64,000 nt of DNA. Source: Candidatus Methanomethylophilaceae archaeon. GTDB taxonomy: Archaea > Thermoplasmatota > Thermoplasmata > Methanomassiliicoccales > Methanomethylophilaceae. The position numbers and the translations under genes were made by a program. Numbering within the stretch: position 1 is the first letter of the stretch; every line of letters begins with the position of its first letter. Below the pieces are notes generated by a model that ran no database searches, was not told the DNA's origin, and saw only the letters and a program-made list of their open reading frames with translations. The stretch spans positions 186,001 to 250,000 of the forward strand of contig CALUHR010000013.1 of assembly GCA_944320495.1 (NCBI GenBank), in the 5' to 3' direction. This document shows positions 25,533 to 34,039 of the stretch, piece after piece.

Positions 25533-26772
25533 TCGAAAACCTCGGTTTCAGCAGGATGTACGCCGTGGCGATCGCCACCAGTGCGCCGGTTATCGACTTC
25601 AGGAATTCGTATGACAGCGAGTGGCCCTCGAATACTTCCAGAACATCCGCGATGCCATCGATTATGCCTGCCCCGGGCAGCCCGGAATCCACATAGATCA
25701 AACTGCAGAGGTTGATGACCACCAGCAGCGACATCACTGCGAGCAGGCTCATCGACACGTAGGGGATGTACATCTCCTTGGTGAACGCGAAGACCATGAA
25801 CGGGAGCAGGAACAGATAGTACTGCACATTGCCCGGAAGGATGAACATTATCGCCACCGGTAACAGCATGAGGAGCGATAGCGTCCGGAAGTCCTGCACC
25901 CCGTCACGAGCGACCTTGAATCCCATCACGACCGTCAGCAGTACGATCAGCGGCGTCAGGATGATGGAGAGATTGAATGCGGACGTGGATACCCCTGCAT
26001 CCACCCTGCTCGTGAGCCAGTGCATGGACGTCTCGAGGTCGCCGTTGAGGATGACCGGTGCCATCAGGATCAGTGCGGACACGACTGCACCGGCCACACA
26101 TTTGAGCGAGTACCTGATGTCACGGGTCTGCGCATACGAGTACCCCAGCAGGATTATCGCGGCGAAGATGCCGAACTGCTTGGAAAGGAAACATGCTCCC
26201 ATGAGGAGTCCGGCCGGGAACGGCTTCCTGTCCATCAGCATCAGCACAGATGCCAGCAGGAAGAAGATCTCCACGTTCTCGAACATCAGTCTGATGGATG
26301 AGATCGCTATCGTCAGCGGACACAGGAACCATATGGCCGCCATGATGACCGCCTTCCTCTCGTCTCCGCCGGTGACCCTGCATCCGATGCGAAAGATCAG
26401 ATGCGCCACGAGGATGTCGAAGATTATCAGCACGGCGAGGACCATCAGGCTGTACTCGATCGACGGGACGATGACGTCGCAATCCTTGATCGCGGTCCCG
26501 ATATCGTCGTAGTAATGCCCGTAGGGGATCCCCAGGAAATTGGCGAGAGCGGTCATCGCCGCCAGGAAGTATCCCCACACCGGCAGGTAGTAGTACCCGG
26601 GCACGCCGTAGAGGCCCTCCCCGGCCGTCAGGTTCGTTGAGCCCAGTATCCAGTAGTTGTCCTCTATCGGATACGTGTAGAAGAGCCCCAGGACGATCCT
26701 GAGCACCAGGCCGGTCACCAGCACGAGTATTGCCAGACGGCGGGTGCTGAGCGAACCGAACCAGGAGATCAA
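25417..26772 (-). CDS. GT-C fold membrane glycosyltransferase-like protein, copy 1
   Basis: About 451 residues with 10-12 membrane helices. The first outer loop has the acidic motif TYPIEDNYW, equivalent to the catalytic acid of GT-C enzymes. The segment GLYGVPGYYYLPVWGYFL is almost identical to that in copy 2. GT-C enzymes use polyprenyl-phosphate sugars outside the membrane, as in GT39/GT87-type mannosyltransferases. The last 115 bases overlap the exported-protein gene, and the tail after LKPRFSNEAHR is Arg/His-rich and probably not conserved. Confidence 0.72.
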   Translation of the reverse strand: MISWFGSLSTRRLAILVLVTGLVLRIVLGLFYTYPIEDNYWILGSTNLTAGEGLYGVPGYYYLPVWGYFLAAMTALANFLGIPYGHYYDDIGTAIKDCDVIVPSIEYSLMVLAVLIIFDILVAHLIFRIGCRVTGGDERKAVIMAAIWFLCPLTIAISSIRLMFENVEIFFLLASVLMLMDRKPFPAGLLMGACFLSKQFGIFAAIILLGYSYAQTRDIRYSLKCVAGAVVSALILMAPVILNGDLETSMHWLTSRVDAGVSTSAFNLSIILTPLIVLLTVVMGFKVARDGVQDFRTLSLLMLLPVAIMFILPGNVQYYLFLLPFMVFAFTKEMYIPYVSMSLLAVMSLLVVINLCSLIYVDSGLPGAGIIDGIADVLEVFEGHSLSYEFLKSITGALVAIATAYILLKPRFSNEAHRCHSDCSSRRRHARRHGPVLRSEHIQMRPGRLGR

Positions 26773-26781
26773 ACGGACCCC

Positions 26782-27474
26782 TCACTCGTCAGCGGTGTTG
26801 TTCAGAAGGCCCCTGAACAGACATACATCCATGGGCGTCGTTATCTTGATGTTCTCGGGATTGCCCTCCACGGTGTGCAGGGCGCATCCATGACTCGTCA
26901 CTATCGTAGCGGAATCGATGCATGACGTCTGGCCGTTGGCTATGCATATCTCATAGTGCGATATTATCTCCCCGAGACGGAAGGTCTGGGGCGCACGGGC
27001 CATCTGGCACATGTTACGGTCCAGCACCTGCGTACCATCCCCGGATGCCAGGATCACCGTCTCCGTGCACGGGGACACCGTGATGGCGTTACCGAACTCT
27101 GCCGCCACCTGGAGATTCCTGCGGATCGTCTCCCTGCTGACCAGCGGTCTGACACCGTCATGGATCATGACAAGGGACTTCGGATCCAGTCCGGCATCCC
27201 TCATGGAGACCAGACCGTTGTAGATGGACATCTGCCCGGTCTCCCCGCCGGGGACTATGCTGATGACCTTGCGTATGCCGTGATCCGCGATCTGCTTCCT
27301 GAGCTCGTCGATCCAATCGGCGAGACAGACGACCTGGATGCCATCGATCTCGTCCATGCCGTCGAACAGCTCGAGCGTGTGGATGATGATGGACTTCCCA
27401 TTGACCTCTATGAACTGCTTCGGAACCGCCGAACTGTTCATGCGGACCCCGTGTCCGCCGGCGAATATGAGCAC
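26782..27474 (-). CDS. IspD/TarI-like cytidylyltransferase
   Basis: About 230 residues matching the IspD/TarI fold. The CTP loop is LIFAGGHGVRM with SAVPKQFIEVNGKSI. MIHDGVRPLVS, MARAPQTFRL and the C-terminal ENIKITTPMDV are all diagnostic. Archaea make isoprenoids from mevalonate, so a TarI/Bcs1-like role (CDP-ribitol or similar) is more likely than MEP metabolism. The frame continues upstream (DDLNYV) without an ATG. GTG 27474 is taken here, but a CTG nine bases upstream has the better-placed GAGGGTGA element. Confidence 0.78.
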   Translation of the reverse strand: MLIFAGGHGVRMNSSAVPKQFIEVNGKSIIIHTLELFDGMDEIDGIQVVCLADWIDELRKQIADHGIRKVISIVPGGETGQMSIYNGLVSMRDAGLDPKSLVMIHDGVRPLVSRETIRRNLQVAAEFGNAITVSPCTETVILASGDGTQVLDRNMCQMARAPQTFRLGEIISHYEICIANGQTSCIDSATIVTSHGCALHTVEGNPENIKITTPMDVCLFRGLLNNTADE

Positions 27475-27546
27475 GTAATTCAGGTCATCACCCTCGCATC
27501 CAGGCCTGATGTCTATATCGGTCTGCGAGGAGCACGTTTACGTATC

Positions 27547-27555
27547 TATATAAAA
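27547..27555 (-). promoter_or_regulatory. TATA box of the cytidylyltransferase gene
   Basis: TTTTATATA on the minus strand lies about 77 bases before GTG 27474. It predicts a leader of roughly 50 bases. Confidence 0.45.
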
Positions 27556-27589
27556 TACAATCGCACCGATAATCGGCGTTCTCGGAATC

Positions 27590-27618
27590 AAAAATATTGC
27601 AGGGGGGTGGCCCCCTGC
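27590..27618 (-). terminator. Hairpin-plus-U terminator of the malic enzyme gene
   Basis: Arms GCAGGGGG/CCCCCTGC with a 4-base loop start 11 bases after the stop codon and are followed on the transcribed strand by AATATTTTTGA. The layout resembles a bacterial intrinsic terminator, and the U-run alone would suffice in archaea. Confidence 0.6.
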
Positions 27619-27629
27619 GGTTTGTCAGC

Positions 27630-28988
27630 TCACTGGAGGGCGGAGCTGCAGTCCGGGATGTAGCCGTCCTTCATCATCTGGGCGGTGAGGTTCCTGGACC
27701 TGTTGATCATGAACTCGGCCCTGTCGAAGAGCTCCTGCCTGCTCAGCTTGAGCCTGGCGACTCCCTGCTCCTGGGCCTTCATGGCGACGGCGACGGCCTC
27801 CCTCGGGAAGACCTCGGCCTCGGCCATGGTCGGGATGATGTAGTCCTCGCTGATTCCCTTCTCCTCCGCGCAGGCGGCGAGCTCGCGGGCGGCGGCGATG
27901 CACATCTCGTCGGTGATGGTCTTGGCCCTCACGTCGAGCACTCCCCTGAAGATGGCGGGGAAGCCCATGGAGTTGTTGACCTGGTTGGGGAAGTCGGACC
28001 TGCCGGTGGCGAACACCTTGCATCCGTTCTCCTTGGCCTCCCAGGGCCACATCTCCGGGATCGGGTTGGCGGTGGCGAAGACGACCGGGTCGTCCGCCAT
28101 GAGCTTGACGTACTCGGCGGGGATGGTGCCGGGTCCGGGCTTGGATGCGGCGATGACGATGTCCGCGCCCTCCATGGCCTCCTTGATGCCTCCGGACTTT
28201 CCGGCCCCGTTGGTCTTCTCGCAGATCTCCCACTTCTGCCTGAAGCTGTCCTTGACGTCCTCCCTGGCGAGGTTCAGGATTCCCTTGGAGTCGCACATGC
28301 ACATGTGCTTGGGGCTGAATCCGGTGGCGAGGAGGAGCCTGGCGATGGCGATGGAGGCCGCTCCGGCGCCGATGACGGCGATCTGGGCGTCCTCGAGCTT
28401 CTTGCCGACGAGCTTCATGGCGTTGATGGCACCCGCGACCTCGACGGTGGCGGTTCCCTGCTGGTCATCATGCCAGACGGGGATCTTGCAGTCCCTCCTA
28501 AGCTCGTCGAGGATGTCGAAGCACTTGGGGTTCGAGATGTCCTCGAGGTTTATTCCTCCGAAGGAGGGGGCCAGGAGCCTGACGGTCTCGATGATCTTGT
28601 CGGGGTCCTTGGTGTCCAGGCAGATCGGGACGCAGTCCACGCCTCCGAGGTACTTGAACAGCATGGCCTTGCCCTCCATGACGGGCATGGCGGCCTCCGG
28701 CCCTATGTCACCGAGTCCGAGTACACGGGTACCATCGGACACGACGGCGACGGTGTTCCACTTGCAGGTGTGCTCGTACACCATGTCGGGGTTGGCGGCG
28801 ATGTCCTTGCAGGGCTCGGCGACTCCCGGGGAGTACCAGATGGCGAAGTCGTCGAACGACCTGACGCATGCCTTGGGCACGGTCTCGATCTTTCCGTGGT
28901 AGAACTTGTGCAGGACCATCGCGTCCTGTCCGGGCTTCTTCGCCTTCTCAAGGCGCTCCTCGACTGTCATGTTCATGTCGTATGCCAT
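27630..28988 (-). CDS. maeB: Malic enzyme (malate dehydrogenase, oxaloacetate-decarboxylating)
   Basis: The 452-residue protein is a short-form (prokaryotic) malic enzyme. The N-terminal part has the catalytic Tyr in FAIWYSPGVAEPC and Lys in MPVMEGKAMLFKYLGG. The metal site is PVWHDDQQGTATV. The Rossmann part has IAVIGAGAASIAIARLL. It converts malate to pyruvate with NAD(P) reduction. No phosphotransacetylase domain is fused. A GGAGG five bases before ATG 28988 fixes the start over an upstream in-frame codon. It is monocistronic between glycan genes. Confidence 0.93.
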   Translation of the reverse strand: MAYDMNMTVEERLEKAKKPGQDAMVLHKFYHGKIETVPKACVRSFDDFAIWYSPGVAEPCKDIAANPDMVYEHTCKWNTVAVVSDGTRVLGLGDIGPEAAMPVMEGKAMLFKYLGGVDCVPICLDTKDPDKIIETVRLLAPSFGGINLEDISNPKCFDILDELRRDCKIPVWHDDQQGTATVEVAGAINAMKLVGKKLEDAQIAVIGAGAASIAIARLLLATGFSPKHMCMCDSKGILNLAREDVKDSFRQKWEICEKTNGAGKSGGIKEAMEGADIVIAASKPGPGTIPAEYVKLMADDPVVFATANPIPEMWPWEAKENGCKVFATGRSDFPNQVNNSMGFPAIFRGVLDVRAKTITDEMCIAAARELAACAEEKGISEDYIIPTMAEAEVFPREAVAVAMKAQEQGVARLKLSRQELFDRAEFMINRSRNLTAQMMKDGYIPDCSSALQ

Positions 28989-29071
28989 TTCTTGACCTCC
29001 ATAAACTCTGGAATCTACGAATTTCGTAGATTGACTGCGAAATCTAAGACGCACGATTGGCGTGCCCGTAT

Positions 29072-30454
29072 TTAATCGTTGACGGGAGCCCGACTATTCG
29101 AATCATCGCCTGGACGGCGCGAACGGATGGCGCGGAGAAGGTCGTCCCCGTGCATCTGCCACAGCACCATCACGATTCCGAGACACTGGAGAATCGAACC
29201 GAGCCCGAACTGGATGTTCCTCGGCGACAGACCGAGCAGGACCGGATCGTTCCACATGGTGAAGAACGACACCAGGGAGTCGACGTCGAACCATCCCTCC
29301 CAGACGCCCAGCGGGGTGAGGGTGGATGCATTGGACCCGAACACGCATATCACGGCGCCGACGGCCATGATTTTCCAGGACAGTATGAACCTGCGCTCCT
29401 CCGCCGCGATCCAGTATGCCAGGAACGGCACGAGGACGACCATGTACTGCGTGGTCGGCGGATAAACGAGGACCAGCGCCGAGATCAGGAGGCACGACTT
29501 CATCAGCACCCTCGTCGGATCGCCGTCCCTGTTGCGGTACATCACCACGGCCGCATACGCGGATATCACTAGAACGATCGCATAGACGATGATCCTGGAG
29601 AACCCTATGACCGTGTCGAGGAGGGAGCTGTCCACTCCGGACCCGGTGCGGTCGCTGAGGAACTGGAAGCATTCCTCTATGTTGCCCGCCAGGATCTGAG
29701 GCGCGAAGATGATCGCGGCCATCGCCCCGGCACCCACGGCCGCGAGGACCACGTGGGAGACGGCGCGCCTGCGGTCGTCCCTGTTGCGGACGAGGATGTA
29801 CGCGACCAGCACGAATATGAGGAACGCCGGGAAGAACTTGGTCAGGACCGCCAGAGAGAAGGTCATGCCGGCGATGAGCGGGTGGTCCTTCCTGAGCAGG
29901 ATGACCGTGAGCACGGCGAACATCGCCGATATCGTGTCGGGCATGGCGATGATGCCCGTGGACGCCAGGAGAACCGGCGAGAGGAATGCCAGTGCGAATC
30001 CGAGGACCGCCTTGCGGTCGTCTCCGGTGACGTCCCTCACCAGATACCATACGGCGAAGGCCAGCGCCGCGTCGAAGACGTAGAGCGGCACCTTCACCGA
30101 GTACAGGAACGCGACGGACGGGATCGTGGAGCTGAAGTACTGGCCCATCCCCTCGATCGGGATAATCTCCGCGACCTTCACGGCGACCTCGCCGAGATTG
30201 AGCAGCGCATCCTGCAGCACAGCCACCAGCCCCAGGATGTACCCCCACACCGGCGTGTAGTAGTAGCCCTCCACCCCGTAGAGGCCCTGGCCGATCTCGA
30301 TGTTCCTTATGACGAGGGCCCAGTACTCCGAGTCGTAGACTATGGACAGAGGGGCGATGGCGATCCTGATCAGGATCCCAACTACGAGGATCAGAAGCAA
30401 CGGATGCCTGACGTTGGCGATGCGGTCGCACACCTTTGAGAGGACCTCGGACAC
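29072..30454 (-). CDS. GT-C fold membrane glycosyltransferase-like protein, copy 2
   Basis: About 460 residues with 11-12 helices. The outer-loop acid motif is SIVYDSEYW, and GLYGVEGYYYTPVWGYIL matches copy 1 closely. The loop MPDTISAMFAVL and the C-terminal YPPTTQYMVVLVPFLAYW are typical of polyprenyl-phosphate-dependent mannosyltransferase relatives. The GTG start at 30454 falls at codon position 2 of the upstream exported-protein frame, which continues without a stop through this whole gene. It may use the lipid-linked sugar made by the GT2 at 2273 or handled by GtrA. Confidence 0.72.
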   Translation of the reverse strand: MSEVLSKVCDRIANVRHPLLLILVVGILIRIAIAPLSIVYDSEYWALVIRNIEIGQGLYGVEGYYYTPVWGYILGLVAVLQDALLNLGEVAVKVAEIIPIEGMGQYFSSTIPSVAFLYSVKVPLYVFDAALAFAVWYLVRDVTGDDRKAVLGFALAFLSPVLLASTGIIAMPDTISAMFAVLTVILLRKDHPLIAGMTFSLAVLTKFFPAFLIFVLVAYILVRNRDDRRRAVSHVVLAAVGAGAMAAIIFAPQILAGNIEECFQFLSDRTGSGVDSSLLDTVIGFSRIIVYAIVLVISAYAAVVMYRNRDGDPTRVLMKSCLLISALVLVYPPTTQYMVVLVPFLAYWIAAEERRFILSWKIMAVGAVICVFGSNASTLTPLGVWEGWFDVDSLVSFFTMWNDPVLLGLSPRNIQFGLGSILQCLGIVMVLWQMHGDDLLRAIRSRRPGDDSNSRAPVND

Positions 30455-30455
30455 G

Positions 30456-31469
30456 GAACGCGCCCCCGTACTTGGCGAACGTGCCGCCGATGTAGATGTA
30501 CAGCGTCAGATCGGTCGCGTCGCCCTCGAACCCGACGGATCCGGAGACCGTGCCGCGAACCACATCGCCCTCCGAATGCGACACTATCTCGGACGAGACC
30601 GTGATTCCGGATGCGATTATCTGGGTCAGATCGTCCACGCTGTCGAAGTTCTTCGGTCCGGAGACCACGAACATGGACCCCTCGCCGAACGGTATCCCCG
30701 AGACGGAGGCGTACTCCCCATCGGTGAATCCCATCTCGATGGACCCCTCGATCGATGACACGTCCGCGGCGAAACGGATGTTACCGTCCTTGAGGGTCAG
30801 CGCGTCCAGGAAGCCGTTGTCGATCTCGGAGTCCGCATACTCGGGACCGTCGCGGTTGAGGCACTCGGACCCGAAGAGCAGGACCTGGTTGTCCTCCACC
30901 TCGAAGAGCGTCTCCCCGTCTGTGTGGAACCTTCCGGCCTCGGCGGCCGTCCAGTAGACCGTCCCGCCTGCCCTGACCCATTGCAGGAGGAGACAGTCTG
31001 AGGTCCCGTCGTAGACGGATGACGGGAGCGCATAGGACGAGACCACCAGTCCGATTCCGACCGGATCGGCAATAGTCTCCCTGAGTGCGTCCTCCAATTC
31101 GGATGTCCCGCATTCGGAGACGTCGTGGAAGGAACGGACGGCGAGGGCCTCGACGACCTCGTGCGCGTACGGGGACTGCGAGCAGTAATCCACATTGCTC
31201 ATCCGATACGCCTCCCCGTACAGGTCGTCGTACGTCTCATCGACATAGACGAGGACCGAGGACACCGGCGTACGGCCGCCGTTGTCGATGAGAACCGCAT
31301 CATAAACATCCGACCCGGAGGAGCTGACTTCGTAATCCACCTCTCCGTCGGACCATTCGGCGTCGGCGCCGTAGCTGTGCACATCCGCATAGGTAAGCAC
31401 CTCTCCGGCGACGACGACAGCGCAGAGAAGGACTGCGACGATGGCGACGGCATCGGTGCGAATCCTCAT
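30456..31469 (-). CDS. Exported hypothetical protein, copy 2 of the GT-C module
   Basis: A 338-residue protein with an N-terminal anchor (AVAIVAVLLCAVVVAGEVLT) and an acidic extracytoplasmic domain. Shared with copy 1 are VYDGTSDCLLLQWVRAGGTV and the C-terminal LTLYIYIGGTFAKYGGAF. Here the exported gene precedes its GT-C partner, the reverse of copy 1. No stop is found at the homologous end; the same frame stays open to 29103 inside the GT-C gene. It may be a glycan acceptor, a glycan-binding protein or an accessory subunit of the transferase; none is proven. Confidence 0.6.
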
Positions 31470-31638
31470 CGTCCCTCGTAGGGGGTTCTCGTATATAGGC
31501 GACCCTACAACACGCCCCGCCCCCTCTCCGATGATAGCCTGGCGCGCCAAGCGATGGGACGTGTCGGACGGACAATCCGCTGAAGTTGGCGGGAGCTGCA
31601 TCTTCCTTTTTATGTACCATAAGAGGATGACCGTCCAT

Positions 31639-32115
31639 ATGACGGGATGGGTAACACGGATGATGCGCGACCATCGCGAGGCGATGCTGTACATCATCAC
31701 CGGCGGATTCACCACCCTCGTCAACTACGCCGCCTACGGCGCCTTCGTCTGGTGCAACATCGACCCGACCATCAGCAACGTTCTCTCGTGGTTCGTCAGC
31801 GTATCGTTCGCCTTCGTCGTGAACAAATGGATCGTCTTCGAGAGCAGGTCCCTGGAGGGCCGCAAGGTGACGGCCGAACTGGTCGAGTTCTTCGGCGCGA
31901 GGGTGCTGACCCTCGTAGTGTCGGCAATACTGTTCGCGGTCCTCTTCGACCATCTCGGTTCGGAGATGGGCGTCCACATCCTGACCGACGAGCTCTTCGG
32001 CATCCGCGGATCGGAAGGATACGTCACCAAGCTCATCACCAGCTTCATCGAGATCGTCCTCAACTGGGTGCTCAGCAAGTACTGGGTCTTCAGGAAGGCG
32101 AAGTCCGAGGCCTGA
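31639..32115 (+). CDS. GtrA family membrane protein
   Basis: About 158 residues with four helices. The GtrA signature is YIITGGFTTLVNYAAYGAFV, then LSWFVSVSFAFVVNKWIVFE, and at the end LITSFIEIVLNWVLSKYWVF. GtrA proteins are thought to move polyprenyl-phosphate-linked sugars across the membrane. That suits the neighbouring GT-C enzymes. A TTTTTATG element at 31606-31613 makes ATG 31639 nearly leaderless; ATG 31627 is the alternative. It is divergent from the exported-protein gene. Confidence 0.85.
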   Translation: MTGWVTRMMRDHREAMLYIITGGFTTLVNYAAYGAFVWCNIDPTISNVLSWFVSVSFAFVVNKWIVFESRSLEGRKVTAELVEFFGARVLTLVVSAILFAVLFDHLGSEMGVHILTDELFGIRGSEGYVTKLITSFIEIVLNWVLSKYWVFRKAKSEA

Positions 32116-32157
32116 GGCCCGGCATCACATTTTAAGGACCGGACCAATCCCCCGACC

Positions 32158-33849
32158 ATGGGCAGAGAGATCTCCATCCTCCTCATCGACGGATACATCG
32201 ACGACCCGGCCGCGCTCGGCGTGCCGCCGTACATCTCGCCGATGTCCCGCGCCATAGCCGGCGCAGCGCTCGATGCCGGTGCGGACAGGGTGGAGTACCT
32301 CACGATAGACATGGTCCGCAGGGGTGCCAGGATACCCGACGCCGCGGTGAGCGTGGTGCTCTCGGGGAACACCGTCCCGGGGAAGTACCTGCGCTCGATG
32401 CCCATGTCCCAGAAGGAGCTCGTCGCCCTGCTCCCCAGGCTGAAGGGATGGAGGATGGTCGGGGGCTCCGCCGCCGCGTCCCCCGCGGCCGAGGGCTTCG
32501 ATTTCATAGTGAAGCGCGACCTCGCCGCGTCCCTGTACGACGGGATGGTCGGCAAGGAGGTGGGCGAGAGGCTCCGCACCCTCGACGAGTGGAACAGGTG
32601 GATGCTCCTCGGAGCGGACATCGTCACGTCCCATCAGGACTTCCCCGAGCCCCTCGTGGCCGAGGTGGAGTCCTACCGCGGATGCCACCGCTGGGCATCC
32701 GGAGGGTGCTCGTACTGCATCGAGCCCACCAAGGGCAGGCCCCTGATGCGCTCGCCCTCGGACATCATCGCCGAGGCCTCCAGGCTCAGGGAGCTCGGCG
32801 TCAGGAACCTCAGGGTGGGAGGACAGACGTGCATCGTGTCCTACGGCGCCGACCCCGACTCTCCGGTGCCCACCCCGGACCCGGAGGCGATCGGGGAGCT
32901 GTTCGAGGGATTGGCCGCGCTGGATTTCGACGTCCTCCACGTGGACAACGCCAACGCCGCGGTCATCGCGTCCCATCCCGAGGAGGCCGAGAGGGTTCTG
33001 GAGACGCTCGCGTCCAGATGCACCGACGGCAACGTGCTGGCACTCGGCATGGAGTCCGCCGACCCGCGCGTCGTGATGGAGAACAACCTGAACAGCACCG
33101 CCGAGCAGGTGCTCGATGCTGTCCGCATGATCAACCGCATAGGCGGCTCCCGCGGCCCCCGCGGCATGCCGAGGATGCTCCCCGGGATCAACATCGTCTG
33201 CGGGCTGGACGGCGAGACCACCGAGACCTACGACATGGACATGGAGCTGCTCGGGAGGATCCGCGATGAAGGCCTGATGGTCAGGAGGATCAACATCCGC
33301 CAGGTGCTCCCGATACGCAGGGAGTTCTCCGTCAGGGTGGACCAGCGCAGGTTCAAGCGCTTCAAGGAGGATGTCCGCGAGGACGTCGACCGCGTGATGC
33401 TGGAGAGGGTCGCCCCATACGGGACGGTCCTCCGCGACGTGTACATGGAGCTGCAGGACGGGAACACCACCTTTGGAAGGCAGATCGGCTCGTACCCCCT
33501 GCTGGTCGGCGTCCCGTACAAGGTCGATACCGAGCAGTTCCGTGACATCTTCGTCACCGACTGGGGCTTCCGCTCGATCACGGGCGTGACCTATCCGTTC
33601 GACATCAACTCCATGCCCATGTCGGCGCTGGAGGCGCTCCCCGGGATCGGTAAGAAGAGGGCGCAGAGGCTTGCCGCTGAGAGGCCGTTCGAGGGTTTCG
33701 ACGACCTGCTGAGGGTCCTGGAAGACCCGCACGTGGTCGACGGGCTCAGGGACCTGGTGGTGTTCGGGGAGCAGAATGTCCGACGTCCGTTTTGCGGTTC
33801 CTTGAGGACCGACCGGACATCGACGCGGCGGCCTCCCGACCGCACGTAA
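32158..33849 (+). CDS. Archaeal radical SAM protein with C-terminal helix-hairpin-helix (COG1031-like)
   Basis: About 563 residues. The N-terminal domain has SVVLSGNTVPGKYLRSMPMS, a segment typical of COG1031 proteins. The cluster motif is in ESYRGCHRWASGGCSYCIEP, a spaced-out variant of CxxxCxxC. GVRNLRVGGQTCIVSYG and NIVCGLDGETTETY lie on the TIM-barrel. The C-terminal MSALEALPGIGKKRAQRLAA is a helix-hairpin-helix that could bind nucleic acid. An RNA or protein modification role is plausible but not established. The tail after LVVFGEQNV is Arg-rich and probably beyond the conserved end. Confidence 0.8.
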   Translation: MGREISILLIDGYIDDPAALGVPPYISPMSRAIAGAALDAGADRVEYLTIDMVRRGARIPDAAVSVVLSGNTVPGKYLRSMPMSQKELVALLPRLKGWRMVGGSAAASPAAEGFDFIVKRDLAASLYDGMVGKEVGERLRTLDEWNRWMLLGADIVTSHQDFPEPLVAEVESYRGCHRWASGGCSYCIEPTKGRPLMRSPSDIIAEASRLRELGVRNLRVGGQTCIVSYGADPDSPVPTPDPEAIGELFEGLAALDFDVLHVDNANAAVIASHPEEAERVLETLASRCTDGNVLALGMESADPRVVMENNLNSTAEQVLDAVRMINRIGGSRGPRGMPRMLPGINIVCGLDGETTETYDMDMELLGRIRDEGLMVRRINIRQVLPIRREFSVRVDQRRFKRFKEDVREDVDRVMLERVAPYGTVLRDVYMELQDGNTTFGRQIGSYPLLVGVPYKVDTEQFRDIFVTDWGFRSITGVTYPFDINSMPMSALEALPGIGKKRAQRLAAERPFEGFDDLLRVLEDPHVVDGLRDLVVFGEQNVRRPFCGSLRTDRTSTRRPPDRT

Positions 33850-34039
33850 TGTCGGCGACGACCCACCATCCATGAGCCTTCATGGCCCCCGATCCCCAGC
33901 GTCTCGGCCGAGAGATCCGCGACGCTGTCGCAGATGTGGCCGCCCCGGATGTTCCCGGGACGGACAGAAGGCATACCAGGCCTGATGCGAACACGGGGCG
34001 ACGCAGTTATCTATCGGGACAGTCCTCGATTCCGACGCC

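Noticed and set aside
26782-27474. Cytidylyltransferase as IspD of the MEP isoprenoid pathway
   Set aside because: Archaea use mevalonate and no other MEP gene is present here; TarI/Bcs1-like activation of a polyol phosphate is more likely.
27597-29075. Plus-strand ORF of 492 codons opposite malic enzyme
   Set aside because: Antisense shadow with low-complexity Gly/Asp/Leu content; malic enzyme has all catalytic motifs on the other strand.
30456-31724. Single protein of up to 873 residues covering the exported protein and the whole GT-C gene
   Set aside because: After the exported domain the frame becomes Arg/Pro/His-rich with reversed codon bias, the mark of an out-of-frame reading. The GT-C protein in the other frame is clearly the real product.
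33850-34039. Minus-strand ORFs between the radical SAM gene and priL
   Set aside because: They are Arg/Ser/Gly-rich, extend antisense into the radical SAM gene, and show no conserved motif. The gap is better explained as the priL promoter region.
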